From Candidatus Latescibacterota bacterium (GTDB lineage Bacteria; JAAXHH01): 12,345 nt of DNA. Below are positions 1 through 7,793 of this stretch, piece after piece. Every line of letters starts with the position of its first letter. Positions within the stretch are counted from its first letter, which is position 1. The stretch is from contig JAJECR010000297.1 in NCBI GenBank assembly GCA_022821935.1, positions 1-12,345 of the forward strand, written 5' to 3'. The notes below the pieces were generated by a model. It did not search any database and had not been told where the DNA came from. It was given only the letters and a program-made list of their open reading frames with translations. A program made the translations under genes and the position numbers.

Positions 1-60
1 CAAAGAATAACTGTAAGAGACCAGGACGTGTCAGCTAACCAGATGTAGTCTGCAATCCCT

Positions 61-1641
61 ATGAAATCTCTGCACCTCAAAACCTCCGTCCAGTGGATCG
101 GCCTCGTAACCGGTCCACTACTCGCGCTCCTCCTTTACAGCCTGTTACCCCACGCGTACGCGAACGGCGCGGGTGAGACGATCGAGTTTTCGAACGCCGG
201 CCGCGCCACGATGGCCCTGGCGGCGTGGATGGCGATCTGGTGGATGACGGAAGCCGTCGAACTTTATGCCACGGCGCTCCTGCCACTGGTCGCGCTCCCG
301 ATGGCGGGAGCGTCCCCGGTTCGCGCGGCGGCCGCACCTTACGCCCACGAGCTGATCTTCCTCTTCATGGGCGGCTTTCTCATCGCCCTGGCCATGCAGC
401 GCTGGGGACTCCATCGACGCCTCGCGCTCAAAGCCTTGCGGGCGGCCGGCGACCATCCGGCGGGCATCGTTGCTTGTTTCATGGGCGTAACGGCTTTCTT
501 CAGCATGTGGGTGTCAAATACGGCCACCGCCGTCATGATGCTGCCCATCGCGCTCAGCATCATCGGCCTGGTGGAGCAGGTGGAACCCGGGAGCGTGGGA
601 GGCGGCGCGGGGACCGGCAGCATAGGAAACAGCGGTACAGGAAACGATAGCACCGTAAACGGCGGGCCCGGATCAAAGACGCGCCCGCATTTCGCCCTGT
701 GCCTGCTTCTGGGTATCGCCTACGCGGCGTCTATCGGCGGCATCGGAACGATCATCGGCACCCCGCCCAACGTATTCCTCGCGTCCTTTATCCAGTCCAG
801 CCTGGGTGAGGAGATCAGTTTCGTACGGTGGATGGGGGTGGGACTTCCCCTGGTGGTCGTCTTTCTGCCGCTGGCCTGGCTGATGCTGACCCGGGTCCTC
901 TATCCCGTCCGGGGCGAGCGCATCGAGGGAAGCAGAGAAGTGACGGAGAAGGCCTACCGGCAGTTGGGCGCCATGTCGCGGGGGGAAAGGGTCGTGCTGG
1001 CAGTGTTCCTCCTCGCGGCCCTGTCCTGGATCACCCGTCCGTTGCTGGTCCAGGTACAGATCGGGGACCTGCACCCGCTGGCGGGCCTGTCCGATCCGGT
1101 TATCGCCATGGTCGCGGCGCTTGCCCTCTTCGTCGTGCCGGTGGACGTGAAACGGCGGGTGTTCGTGATGAACTGGGATACGGCCGTGAAGCTCCCATGG
1201 GGTATTCTGCTGCTCTTCGGAGGCGGACTCAGCCTGGCGGCGGCCATCCGGGCTAACGGCGTGGGGGAATACATCGGCCACCAGTTGGCGTTCCTGTCCG
1301 GCATCCCCACGCTGCTGCTGGTCATGGCCGTCATCGCACTGGTGATCTTCCTGACGGAACTGACCAGCAACACCGCCACCACGGCCACGTTCATTCCCAT
1401 CCTGGCCGCCCTGTCGCCGGTATTCGACCTGCACCCCTACATGCTGATCGTGCCGGCCGCCATCGCCGCCAGTTGCGCCTTCATGCTGCCGGTCGCCACC
1501 CCGCCCAACGCCATCGTATTCGGGTCCGGCCACGTCACCATCCAGCAGATGATCCGCGCCGGTTTCTGGCTGAACCTGCTCGGCGTCGTCCTGATTACCA
1601 TACTCGTGTATACGGTGATGATGTGGATGCTCGGGGTCTGA
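61..1641 (+). CDS. SLC13/DASS family sodium-coupled anion (dicarboxylate/sulfate-type) transporter
   Basis: This is a 526-residue, very hydrophobic inner-membrane protein. Both family signature pairs are present: SNT at residues 152-154 and 436-438, and TPPN at 234-237 and 480-483. In this family they form the two pseudo-symmetric Na+ and substrate sites. The stretch at residues 470-486 (A-S-x2-F-x2-P-V-A-x3-N-x-I-V) fits the family's C-terminal signature pattern. Known members import di- or tricarboxylates or sulfate with Na+; the substrate here cannot be read from sequence. The ATG at 61 is the first in-frame start after a TAG at 46-48, and it precedes the first membrane segment (about 13-30). 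No convincing Shine-Dalgarno site lies before it. Residues 175-208 form a Gly/Ser/Asn-rich loop with internal repeats, between the first SNT motif and the first TPPN. From memory of characterised members, that interval is about 25-30 residues longer than usual. Permease A starts 31 bp downstream, so the two may be co-transcribed. Confidence 0.93.
   Translation: MKSLHLKTSVQWIGLVTGPLLALLLYSLLPHAYANGAGETIEFSNAGRATMALAAWMAIWWMTEAVELYATALLPLVALPMAGASPVRAAAAPYAHELIFLFMGGFLIALAMQRWGLHRRLALKALRAAGDHPAGIVACFMGVTAFFSMWVSNTATAVMMLPIALSIIGLVEQVEPGSVGGGAGTGSIGNSGTGNDSTVNGGPGSKTRPHFALCLLLGIAYAASIGGIGTIIGTPPNVFLASFIQSSLGEEISFVRWMGVGLPLVVVFLPLAWLMLTRVLYPVRGERIEGSREVTEKAYRQLGAMSRGERVVLAVFLLAALSWITRPLLVQVQIGDLHPLAGLSDPVIAMVAALALFVVPVDVKRRVFVMNWDTAVKLPWGILLLFGGGLSLAAAIRANGVGEYIGHQLAFLSGIPTLLLVMAVIALVIFLTELTSNTATTATFIPILAALSPVFDLHPYMLIVPAAIAASCAFMLPVATPPNAIVFGSGHVTIQQMIRAGFWLNLLGVVLITILVYTVMMWMLGV
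616..660 (+). repeat. Three imperfect 15-bp tandem repeats inside the SLC13 gene
   Basis: Three consecutive 15-nt units (616-630, 631-645, 646-660) end in GGAAAC, GGAAAC and GTAAAC. They encode the pentapeptides GSIGN, SGTGN and DSTVN at residues 186-200. The unit length keeps the frame. They sit in a Gly/Ser-rich loop flanked by hydrophobic segments, where length change should be tolerated. The repeats are degenerate, so this is an old or weak expansion. Confidence 0.6.
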
Positions 1642-1672
1642 GCCGAACGCGTCTCCAACCGGGATGCGAGAC

Positions 1673-4060
1673 ATGTTTACCAGCGACATCGTCATAGCGT
1701 TGCGACACCTGGGCCGCAACAAGGGTTATACGGCGATCAACGTCCTGGGCCTGGCGGTCGGCATGGCCTGCGCCATCCTGATCTTCCGGTATGTCGGCCA
1801 CGAACTGAGCTATGACCGCTATCACGCGCAGGCCGACCGGATCTACCGGGTCGTGTTCAACGACAACGCCAAGACGTCCATCAGCGTGGGCCCCGCGCTC
1901 CTGGCCGACTTCCCGGAGGTCCAAAGCCATCTGCGCATGCACCCCACGACCGGCACCTGGGTCATGAAGTACGAAGACCGTGTATTCTACGAAAGAGCGG
2001 TCTACTGGGCGGATGATTCGTTGTTCGATTTCTTCACGCTGCCCCTGGTCCAGGGTGACCCGGAAACCGCGCTCGAAGCGCCGTACACCCTGGTCATCAG
2101 CGAAGATACGGCCCGCAGGTACTTCGGGGATGAGGATCCGATGGGCAAGACGATCATCGCCGACAATGGTTTCATGCTGCTGACAGTCACCGGCGTCATG
2201 AAGAACATGCCGGCCAACACTCATTTTCACGCCGATTTCTTCATTTCGCTGGCTTCGGGGTTTGAAGAATACGGGCACTGGTCGCGGGAGAACTGGGACT
2301 CGTTTTTCTACTACACCTATATCATGCTGGGCGATGGGCATTCGCCGGAGGACCTGGCCGCGAGATTCCCCGGTTTCGTGGACCGGCACGTGGGAGAGCA
2401 GCTCCAGGTGCGCGGCGGCCGCTACGAGTTTTCCCTCCAACCCGTCACCGGCATACACCTCTATTCCCACCTGGAGAACGAGCCCGGTGCCAACACCGAT
2501 GTAAGCTACGTCTACATCCTGGCCGCCATGGGCCTCTTCATCCTGGTAATCGCCTGCATCAACTATGTAAACCTGTCCACCGCGCAGTTCGCCCACCGGT
2601 TGCGGGAGATCGGATTGCGGAAGGTACTCGGTGCGTCCCGCCTGCACCTGGTCCGGCAGTACCTGGGCGAATCGGTCCTGCTGACCGTCGCGGCCCTTTT
2701 GATCGCCCTGCTGGCGGTCTGGCTCGTTTCTCCCTGGTTCGATGGGCTGACCGGCATGCCGGTGTCCATCGGTTTCATGGGGCATGCGCTCTGGTGGGTG
2801 GCCCTGCCTGCCGCGGCGATATTGATCGGCCTGTCGGCCGGCGGGTATCCGGCCATCAGGCTTTCGTCCTTCGGGGCGTTTCCAGGACTCAAGGATGGCC
2901 GGCCGTTCGAAACGCACAGGGCGATTTCGAGGAAGCTGCTCGTCGTCGTCCAGTTCGCCATTTCCATTGTACTGATCATCGCCACGGGCGTCCTGTTCAG
3001 CCAGATCAGCTACATCCAGAACAAGCACCTGGGTTTCGACAAGGAGCAGGCGATCGCCATTCCCTCAATCGCGGAGGTGGCCTACAAGTACCAGCCCTGG
3101 AAGGATGAATTGCTCCGGTACAGCGGGGTAGCGGACGTGAGCCAGGGCATCTACCTGCCTGGCCTTACGGGCAACATCGGCCGTATAACCACCGAAACAG
3201 CCTGGCGTGTCGATGATCCGGACCAGGTCAAGCACGACCTCCAGGGGATCATCGTCGCGTCAGGTTACGTGGAGACGCTGGGCGTTGAATTGCTGGCGGG
3301 AAGGACTTTCAGCGGTCCGTTGAAGAGCCAGGTGGAATCCGAGAACATCCTGCTCAACGAGTCTGCGGTTCGGCTCCTGGGCTGGGATACGCCGGAAGAA
3401 GCGCTGGGAAACCAGGTCGAGTTCGGCATCGGCATGATACAGACGGTGATCGGCGTGGTCCGGGACTTCCACCTGCGCTCGCTCCACCTGCCCATCGAAC
3501 CGCTGGCCATCATGTACGGCCGCGGACAGCTCATTGTGGTCCGGGTCCAGCCGGAGGAAACGATGCGCACGCTGGGTTTCATGGAACAGGCCTGGACGCG
3601 GCATTTCCCGGATTTCCCCTTCGCCTTTTCCTTTATCGACGAGGATATCGACCGGCTGTACCGGGCCGAACAGCGGATCGGGTACGTATTCGCGGTTTTC
3701 GCGCTCGTCGGGGTGTTGCTGGCCTGCCTTGGTCTCTTCGCGCTGGTTTCCTACACGGTGGAACGCCGCGTCCGGGAGATCGGCATCCGCAAGGCGCTGG
3801 GTGCCTCGGTGCGCCGCATACTCGCCACGCTGTCCGCCGAATTCGTCGGCCTCGTGCTCCTGGCCAACGCCCTCGCCTGGCCGGCCGCGTGGGTCGTCAT
3901 GAGCCGCTGGCTCGAATCCTTCGCCTACCGGATCGAGATGGGGTGGGGGATCTTCCTGGTCTCTGGAGGCGTGGCCCTGCTGATTACGGTGATCACCATC
4001 GGATATCACGTCACCCGGACCGCACTGGCCAATCCCGCCGAAGTGCTGCGCAGCGAGTAA
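1673..4060 (+). CDS. FtsX/MacB-type ABC transporter permease, tandem two-domain (paralogue A)
   Basis: The 795-residue product has two homologous halves, each a MacB_PCD-like periplasmic domain plus an FtsX-type membrane domain. Segments in order: TM1 about 21-41, periplasmic domain about 45-275, TM2-4 about 278-300, 333-353 and 371-393, TM5 about 421-443, second periplasmic domain about 445-665, TM6-8 about 668-692, 723-743 and 757-779. Cytosolic coupling motifs REIGLRKVLGASR (311-323) and REIGIRKALGASVRR (701-715) are intact; in this family they contact the ATPase. There is no Walker A or signature motif, so no ATPase is fused. MacB relatives move substrates from periplasm outward or remodel envelope components; the substrate here is unknown. 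An ATG at 1664 is also possible, but 1673 places seven residues before IALRH exactly as in both paralogues. It lies 31 bp after the SLC13 gene and ends 4 bp from the converging MetE-like gene. Confidence 0.9.
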   Translation: MFTSDIVIALRHLGRNKGYTAINVLGLAVGMACAILIFRYVGHELSYDRYHAQADRIYRVVFNDNAKTSISVGPALLADFPEVQSHLRMHPTTGTWVMKYEDRVFYERAVYWADDSLFDFFTLPLVQGDPETALEAPYTLVISEDTARRYFGDEDPMGKTIIADNGFMLLTVTGVMKNMPANTHFHADFFISLASGFEEYGHWSRENWDSFFYYTYIMLGDGHSPEDLAARFPGFVDRHVGEQLQVRGGRYEFSLQPVTGIHLYSHLENEPGANTDVSYVYILAAMGLFILVIACINYVNLSTAQFAHRLREIGLRKVLGASRLHLVRQYLGESVLLTVAALLIALLAVWLVSPWFDGLTGMPVSIGFMGHALWWVALPAAAILIGLSAGGYPAIRLSSFGAFPGLKDGRPFETHRAISRKLLVVVQFAISIVLIIATGVLFSQISYIQNKHLGFDKEQAIAIPSIAEVAYKYQPWKDELLRYSGVADVSQGIYLPGLTGNIGRITTETAWRVDDPDQVKHDLQGIIVASGYVETLGVELLAGRTFSGPLKSQVESENILLNESAVRLLGWDTPEEALGNQVEFGIGMIQTVIGVVRDFHLRSLHLPIEPLAIMYGRGQLIVVRVQPEETMRTLGFMEQAWTRHFPDFPFAFSFIDEDIDRLYRAEQRIGYVFAVFALVGVLLACLGLFALVSYTVERRVREIGIRKALGASVRRILATLSAEFVGLVLLANALAWPAAWVVMSRWLESFAYRIEMGWGIFLVSGGVALLITVITIGYHVTRTALANPAEVLRSE

Positions 4061-4064
4061 GCCT

Positions 4065-5069
4065 TTATTGACCCAGCACGAGATCCCGCCCGGCCACCAG
4101 GCTGGCCATTTTGCGGTCCGCCACGCTCCGGTGCAGCATCCAGAATCCACAGTCGGGGTGCACCCAGCGCACGCGCTCCGGTCCGAGCACGTCGATGGCG
4201 TGCTCGATGCGCCGGGCGATCTCGTCCGGCGGCTCCACTCCGTTGTCCTTGATGTCGATCACGCCCACGCCCAGGGCGATGTCGCCGCGCAAGTCCCTGA
4301 ACAGCGGAAGCTCTTCGTAACCCCACCTTGCGAACTCAAGGACGAGATGGTCGACGTCGAGGTTGTTCAGGAAAACCATCAGGTCGTTCCACAGGCCGGA
4401 CTGTATGCTCTGGCCGCCGTAGTTGCCGAAGCAGAGGTGCAGCCCCTTCTCGCCCTGCACGGCGCCCAATACGTGGTTGACGGGCTCGTGCGCCCAATCG
4501 GCGTCCTCCGGGTGGCCGGTCAGGTTAGCTTCGTCCACCTGCAGGATCGGCGCGTCGATCTCGGCGACCTGCCTGCGCAGGACCTCCGCGATGTCCATCG
4601 TCATGGCGCGCAGATCGCCGTAGTGCTCGTCCAGGAGCGTCTTGGCCAGCATGTAGGGCGAGGTGACAGTGAACTTGAGTGTGTGTTCCGTGAGCGACCG
4701 CATCGTATGCCACGCGGCCGGCAGGTTGAGCGCGCCTTCCCCGATCTGGTCCCGCACGATGCCTCCCGGGGTGCTCCGGAATGCCAACCCCTCGCGCTTC
4801 CTGAATTCGGCGAGAATCTCGCGGGAGACTTCCGTCGTGATGCCGGACATGGGCCGGATGAAGTACTCGATCATCCCGTTGGTTTCCGGGTGGCCGACGT
4901 CGAAACGGGACAGCTCCCCGTCGGTGATCACGTCGATCCCGGCCAGTTCCTGGGTCTTCAGGACCACCTTGGTCGCGTCGATGAGATTGGGTGTGGTGGG
5001 ATAGGCCGCCAGCCAGTCCGGGATGGGATAGCTGCCGACCACGGTGGTCTTGATCGCGGTTTCTGCCAT
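4065..5069 (-). CDS. MetE-like cobalamin-independent methionine synthase, C-terminal catalytic domain only
   Basis: This 334-residue protein matches the C-terminal catalytic half of cobalamin-independent methionine synthase. The four zinc ligands are visible as His211 and Cys213 (HLC), Glu245 (LVLEF) and Cys307 (HPDCGFW). Homocysteine-site motifs also align: GS at 12-13, DGE at 50-52 and VDE at 178-180. MetE itself is about 750 residues with an N-terminal half that helps bind polyglutamyl methylfolate; that half is absent here. Short 'core' MetE proteins are known, and some use methyl donors other than methylfolate. Coenzyme-M-linked epoxide transferases share the fold, so methionine synthesis is likely but not certain. 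The ATG at 5067-5069 has a GGAG 8 nt upstream on its strand. It is divergent from permease B and convergent with permease A. No methionine-pathway partner is adjacent. Confidence 0.85.
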   Translation of the reverse strand: MAETAIKTTVVGSYPIPDWLAAYPTTPNLIDATKVVLKTQELAGIDVITDGELSRFDVGHPETNGMIEYFIRPMSGITTEVSREILAEFRKREGLAFRSTPGGIVRDQIGEGALNLPAAWHTMRSLTEHTLKFTVTSPYMLAKTLLDEHYGDLRAMTMDIAEVLRRQVAEIDAPILQVDEANLTGHPEDADWAHEPVNHVLGAVQGEKGLHLCFGNYGGQSIQSGLWNDLMVFLNNLDVDHLVLEFARWGYEELPLFRDLRGDIALGVGVIDIKDNGVEPPDEIARRIEHAIDVLGPERVRWVHPDCGFWMLHRSVADRKMASLVAGRDLVLGQ

Positions 5070-5159
5070 TACGTGAGCTCCATTCTTCGCTTCAGTCCAT
5101 TGTTCGTCTCGACCGCGCGTTTAAAGTAACCGGTGCGCGTTCGTCCCATCTGAGCGGTC

Positions 5160-5190
5160 ATTGCAACCACAGGTACGTCCCGGTTGCAGT
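5160..5190. promoter_or_regulatory. Inverted repeat TGCAACC-N13-GGTTGCA
   Basis: Perfect 7-bp arms at 5162-5168 and 5182-5188 are separated by 13 bp. The dyad extends by a G-T wobble and one A-T pair to 5160-5190. On the plus strand it is followed by CTTTTC. This could be an operator for a dimeric regulator between two divergent genes, or a weak terminator-like hairpin in the leader of permease B. The symmetry is seen directly; the role is inferred. Confidence 0.4.
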
Positions 5191-5218
5191 CTTTTCGAAT
5201 AACCTGACGATGAAATGG

Positions 5219-5251
5219 AATATACATTATGCATCTCGAAGTTGGTATCAA
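5219..5251 (-). promoter_or_regulatory. Possible promoter for the MetE-like gene
   Basis: On the minus strand, TTGATA (complement of 5246-5251) resembles a -35 box. CATAAT (complement of 5226-5231) and TATATT (complement of 5219-5224) resemble -10 boxes. The spacers are 14 and 21 nt, neither optimal, so the assignment is weak. The -35-like box lies inside the palindrome at 5241-5258, so a protein bound there would block it. Confidence 0.25.
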
Positions 5252-5258
5252 TACCGAC
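5241..5258. promoter_or_regulatory. Operator-like palindrome GTTGGTATCAATACCGAC
   Basis: Seven of the eight base pairs flanking the central CA are symmetric; the only break is T5243 opposite G5256. Length and form are typical of a site for a dimeric helix-turn-helix repressor. It overlaps a -35-like element reading toward the MetE-like gene. No regulator gene is in the window, so the ligand and protein are unknown. Confidence 0.4.
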
Positions 5259-5294
5259 ACGTATGCCATTCAACCGTGTCTCAATCTGACTTTC

Positions 5295-5308
5295 GTATTC
5301 CTGAATAC
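5295..5308. promoter_or_regulatory. Palindrome GTATTC-N2-GAATAC
   Basis: Perfect 6-bp arms flank a central CT. It lies 65 bp before the TTG start of permease B and shares GTAT/ATAC half-site ends with the palindrome at 5241-5258, although the inner spacing differs. It could be a second binding site; chance cannot be excluded for a 6-bp dyad. Confidence 0.3.
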
Positions 5309-5328
5309 ATGGTAAAGCACTGAATTCG

Positions 5329-5350
5329 AGCGCCACTGTTGCCTGGCGCT
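5329..5350 (+). promoter_or_regulatory. GC-rich hairpin in the 5' leader of permease B
   Basis: Perfect 7-bp arms AGCGCCA (5329-5335) and TGGCGCT (5344-5350) enclose an 8-nt loop. A G-U pair (5328 with 5351) can extend the stem. It ends 11 nt before the GAGGAA ribosome-binding site and 22 nt before the TTG start. No U-run follows, so it is not a classical terminator. It could stabilise the messenger, or be a protein-binding dyad in DNA. Confidence 0.4.
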
Positions 5351-5361
5351 TCCCGGTCGGC

Positions 5362-5367
5362 GAGGAA
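5362..5367 (+). promoter_or_regulatory. Ribosome-binding site supporting the TTG start of permease B
   Basis: GAGGAA lies 5 nt before TTG at 5373. This supports TTG as the start, and it gives the same N-terminal length as paralogues A and C. The next in-frame ATG (5409) would cut into the conserved IALRH segment. Confidence 0.6.
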
Positions 5368-5372
5368 CTGGT

Positions 5373-7748
5373 TTGCTAAAAAGCTACCTGACCATAGCGC
5401 TCCGCCATATGTCGAGGCAGAGGAGTTACACGGCGATTAATGTCCTCGGACTGGCCGTGGGTATGGCCTGTGCCATGTTGATCTTCCTGTACGTCGATTT
5501 CGAGCTCAGCTACGACCGGTACCACGAGAAGGCGGACCGGGTCTACCGGGTCGCGGTCAATAACGATGCCCGGACGCCTCCGGCCATGGCGCCCGCATTG
5601 CAGGAGGATTTTCCCGAGGTCGTGAGTTTTGTGCGCCTGCTGCCGACGACCGGCACGTGGGTCATGAAACACGAAGAGCACATCTATTACGAGAACCGGG
5701 TCTACTGGGCGGACAACGCCCTGTTAGACATTTTCGACTTACCCTTGATCCGGGGCGACGCCCGATCCGCGCTCGAGGCGCCCTTGTCCGTAGTGATCAG
5801 CGTAGATACGGCCCGTAAGTACTTCGGCGATACGGATCCCATGGGCAGGACGATAAACGCCGACAGCGGTTTCCTGTTACTGACCGTTACGGGCGTCATG
5901 GAAAACACGCCGGCGAATACCCACCTGCAGGCCGATTTCATCATATCCCTTTCCTCGGCATACCAGGAAGACCTGAGATACTGGTCGTGGATCAATTTCT
6001 ACACCTACATCCTGCTGTCTGAAGGCCAGTCGCCTGCTGTCACCGAGAAAAAGCTGCCCGATTTCGTGAACCGGCACATCGGGGAACAGCTCGAGGAACG
6101 CGGCGGCCGTTTCGATCTCTTCCTGCAGCCGGTAACGGACATCCATCTCCGTTCCAATCTCGAGCATGAACCGGGCACGAACAGCGACATCACCTATATT
6201 TACATCCTTTCGGCCATCGCCGTCTTCATCCTGGCCGTCGCCTGCATCAATTTCATCAACCTGTCAACCGCCCGGTTTGCCGCCCGGGCTCGGGAAGTGG
6301 GGTTACGCAAGGTGCTGGGAGCGTACCGTACCCAGCTGATGCGTCAGTTCCTGGGCGAATCGGTCCTGCTGTCCGTGCTGGCGATGATCATCGCCCTGGT
6401 GGCCGCCTGGGCGATCTCACCGTATTTCGACGACTTCGCGGGAAAGCCGGTAACCGCGGATTTCCTGGCCCATCCCCTCTGGCTGCTCGTCCTGCCGGCG
6501 GTTGCGTTGATCGTCGGATTGTTATCCGGAAGCTACCCGGCGTTCCTGCTGTCCTCCACCCAACCGGTTCAAGGCATGAAGGGAGGCCGCCGGCTCGATG
6601 CGTCCGGCGCAATGTCGAGGAAGATCCTGGTTGTCGTCCAGTTCGCGATTTCCACCGCGCTGATCATCAGCACGGGCACTCTGTTCAACCAGGCGGATTA
6701 CATTCAGCACAAGAAACTGGGCTTCAATAAAGACCGGGTGATTGTAATACCCACGCTGAACGTGGTTATGGATAAATTCCAGCCCTGGAAAGAAGCCCTG
6801 CTGCAGCATCCAGGTGTGGCCGGGGTGACCCATGCCAGGTCCTTGCCGGGCCTTGCCGGCAACATAGGCCAGGTATCTACCGGTACGATTCAGCGCGTCA
6901 ATGATCCGGAAAACATCAGGCACGACGTGCAGGGCCTCAGCGTGGCACTGGATTTCGTGGAAACACTCGGCATGGAACTGCTTGCCGGCCGGACTCACAG
7001 CGGAGCGTTCAACCGGGATGCCGAGCGGGAGAACATCGTGATCAACGAAACGGCACGGCGGGTGCTGGGCTGGGATACGCCGGAGGCGGCCATAGGCCAG
7101 CAGGTCCGGTTCGGCGACAGTTCTACCGCTACGATTATCGGCGTGATCAGGGATTTCCATTTCCGGACGTTGCATCTGAAGATCGAACCGCTCGTGCTGT
7201 CTCTGAGGGGCGGCCCTCATCTGGCAATCAGGCTCCATCCCGACGACATGAGACATACGCTGGATATCATTGAGCATCAGTGGTCGCGGTTCTTTCCCGA
7301 TTTACCCTTTGCCTATGCGTTTCTCGACGAAAACATCGACCGGCTGTACAGGTCGGAAGTCGCTATCGGCTACGTTATCGGCGTATTCGCCATGGTGGCT
7401 GTTTTTCTTGCCTGCCTCGGTCTGTTCGCGTTGGTTTCCTTCACGGCGGAACTGCGTAACAGGGAGATCGCCATTCGCAAGTCGCTCGGCGCCTCCCTCC
7501 ATCGTATGCTGGCATTGCTTTCCGGAGAGTTCGTCGGCCTCGTGCTTCTCGCCAATGTCTTCGCCTGGCCGGCCGCCTGGCTTTTCATGCAGCGGTGGCT
7601 CGAGTCTTTCGCATACCGAACCGAGGTCGGATGGGGCGTCTTCTTTCTTGCGGGCGGACTGGCCCTGCTGATCACGGTGTTGACCATTGGATACCACGTG
7701 ACCCGGACCGCAATGGCCAATCCGGCTGAAGTATTGCGTAGCGAGTGA
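5373..7748 (+). CDS. FtsX/MacB-type ABC transporter permease, tandem two-domain (paralogue B)
   Basis: This 791-residue homologue of A and C is collinear with them over its full length. TM1 is about 21-41, the first periplasmic domain runs to about 272, TM2-4 and TM5 follow, then a second periplasmic domain and TM6-8. The first coupling motif REVGLRKVLGAYR (307-319) is close to consensus. The second, REIAIRKSLGAS (697-708), differs from the REIGIRKALGAS shared by A and C, which might alter ATPase docking. It ends in NPAEVLRSE like A. No ATPase is fused or adjacent. Translation starts at TTG, fixed by GAGGAA 5 nt upstream and by the seven residues before IALRH as in the paralogues. It is the only one of the three with a long upstream region of its own, and so may have its own promoter. 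The NDH-2-like gene follows after 45 bp and may be co-transcribed. Confidence 0.9.
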   Translation: MLKSYLTIALRHMSRQRSYTAINVLGLAVGMACAMLIFLYVDFELSYDRYHEKADRVYRVAVNNDARTPPAMAPALQEDFPEVVSFVRLLPTTGTWVMKHEEHIYYENRVYWADNALLDIFDLPLIRGDARSALEAPLSVVISVDTARKYFGDTDPMGRTINADSGFLLLTVTGVMENTPANTHLQADFIISLSSAYQEDLRYWSWINFYTYILLSEGQSPAVTEKKLPDFVNRHIGEQLEERGGRFDLFLQPVTDIHLRSNLEHEPGTNSDITYIYILSAIAVFILAVACINFINLSTARFAARAREVGLRKVLGAYRTQLMRQFLGESVLLSVLAMIIALVAAWAISPYFDDFAGKPVTADFLAHPLWLLVLPAVALIVGLLSGSYPAFLLSSTQPVQGMKGGRRLDASGAMSRKILVVVQFAISTALIISTGTLFNQADYIQHKKLGFNKDRVIVIPTLNVVMDKFQPWKEALLQHPGVAGVTHARSLPGLAGNIGQVSTGTIQRVNDPENIRHDVQGLSVALDFVETLGMELLAGRTHSGAFNRDAERENIVINETARRVLGWDTPEAAIGQQVRFGDSSTATIIGVIRDFHFRTLHLKIEPLVLSLRGGPHLAIRLHPDDMRHTLDIIEHQWSRFFPDLPFAYAFLDENIDRLYRSEVAIGYVIGVFAMVAVFLACLGLFALVSFTAELRNREIAIRKSLGASLHRMLALLSGEFVGLVLLANVFAWPAAWLFMQRWLESFAYRTEVGWGVFFLAGGLALLITVLTIGYHVTRTAMANPAEVLRSE

Positions 7749-7793
7749 TGCGCGCTCTGGCCGGAAGGAAACAAGACAGGAAATCCATATCCC

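Larger units (their letters stand above)
5070..5372. other. Divergent intergenic region between the MetE-like gene and permease B
   Basis: About 300 bp separate the two divergent starts, and the region looks less GC-rich than its surroundings. It holds four dyads: 5160-5190, 5241-5258, 5295-5308 and 5329-5350. Two overlapping minus-strand reading frames (66 and 71 codons) cross it, but their third codon positions lack the G/C bias of real genes here. A direct repeat GCGCGTT occurs at 5115-5121 and 5135-5141, 20 bp apart, of unclear meaning. The region must carry promoters for both genes, but no plus-strand promoter could be assigned with confidence. Confidence 0.7.

Noticed and set aside
673..1722. 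349-codon minus-strand frame antisense to the SLC13 gene
   Set aside because: Product is charged low-complexity sequence with no motif; the plus strand carries full SLC13 signatures.
1595..3028. 477-codon minus-strand frame antisense to permease A
   Set aside because: Same shadow effect; no recognisable domain, and it crosses the end of the SLC13 gene and permease A without a sensible start.
5069..5269. 66-codon minus-strand frame whose TAA overlaps the ATG of the MetE-like gene
   Set aside because: The TAATG overlap is suggestive of coupling, but the product has no recognisable features and the frame overlaps the likely promoter and operator region.
5286..5315. CTGACT as a plus-strand -35 box for permease B
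   Set aside because: No acceptable -10 box lies 15-18 nt downstream.
5121..5336. 71-codon minus-strand frame starting GTG upstream of the MetE-like gene
   Set aside because: Fewer than half of its third codon positions are G/C, unlike the real genes here, there is no good ribosome-binding site, and it runs through four dyads.
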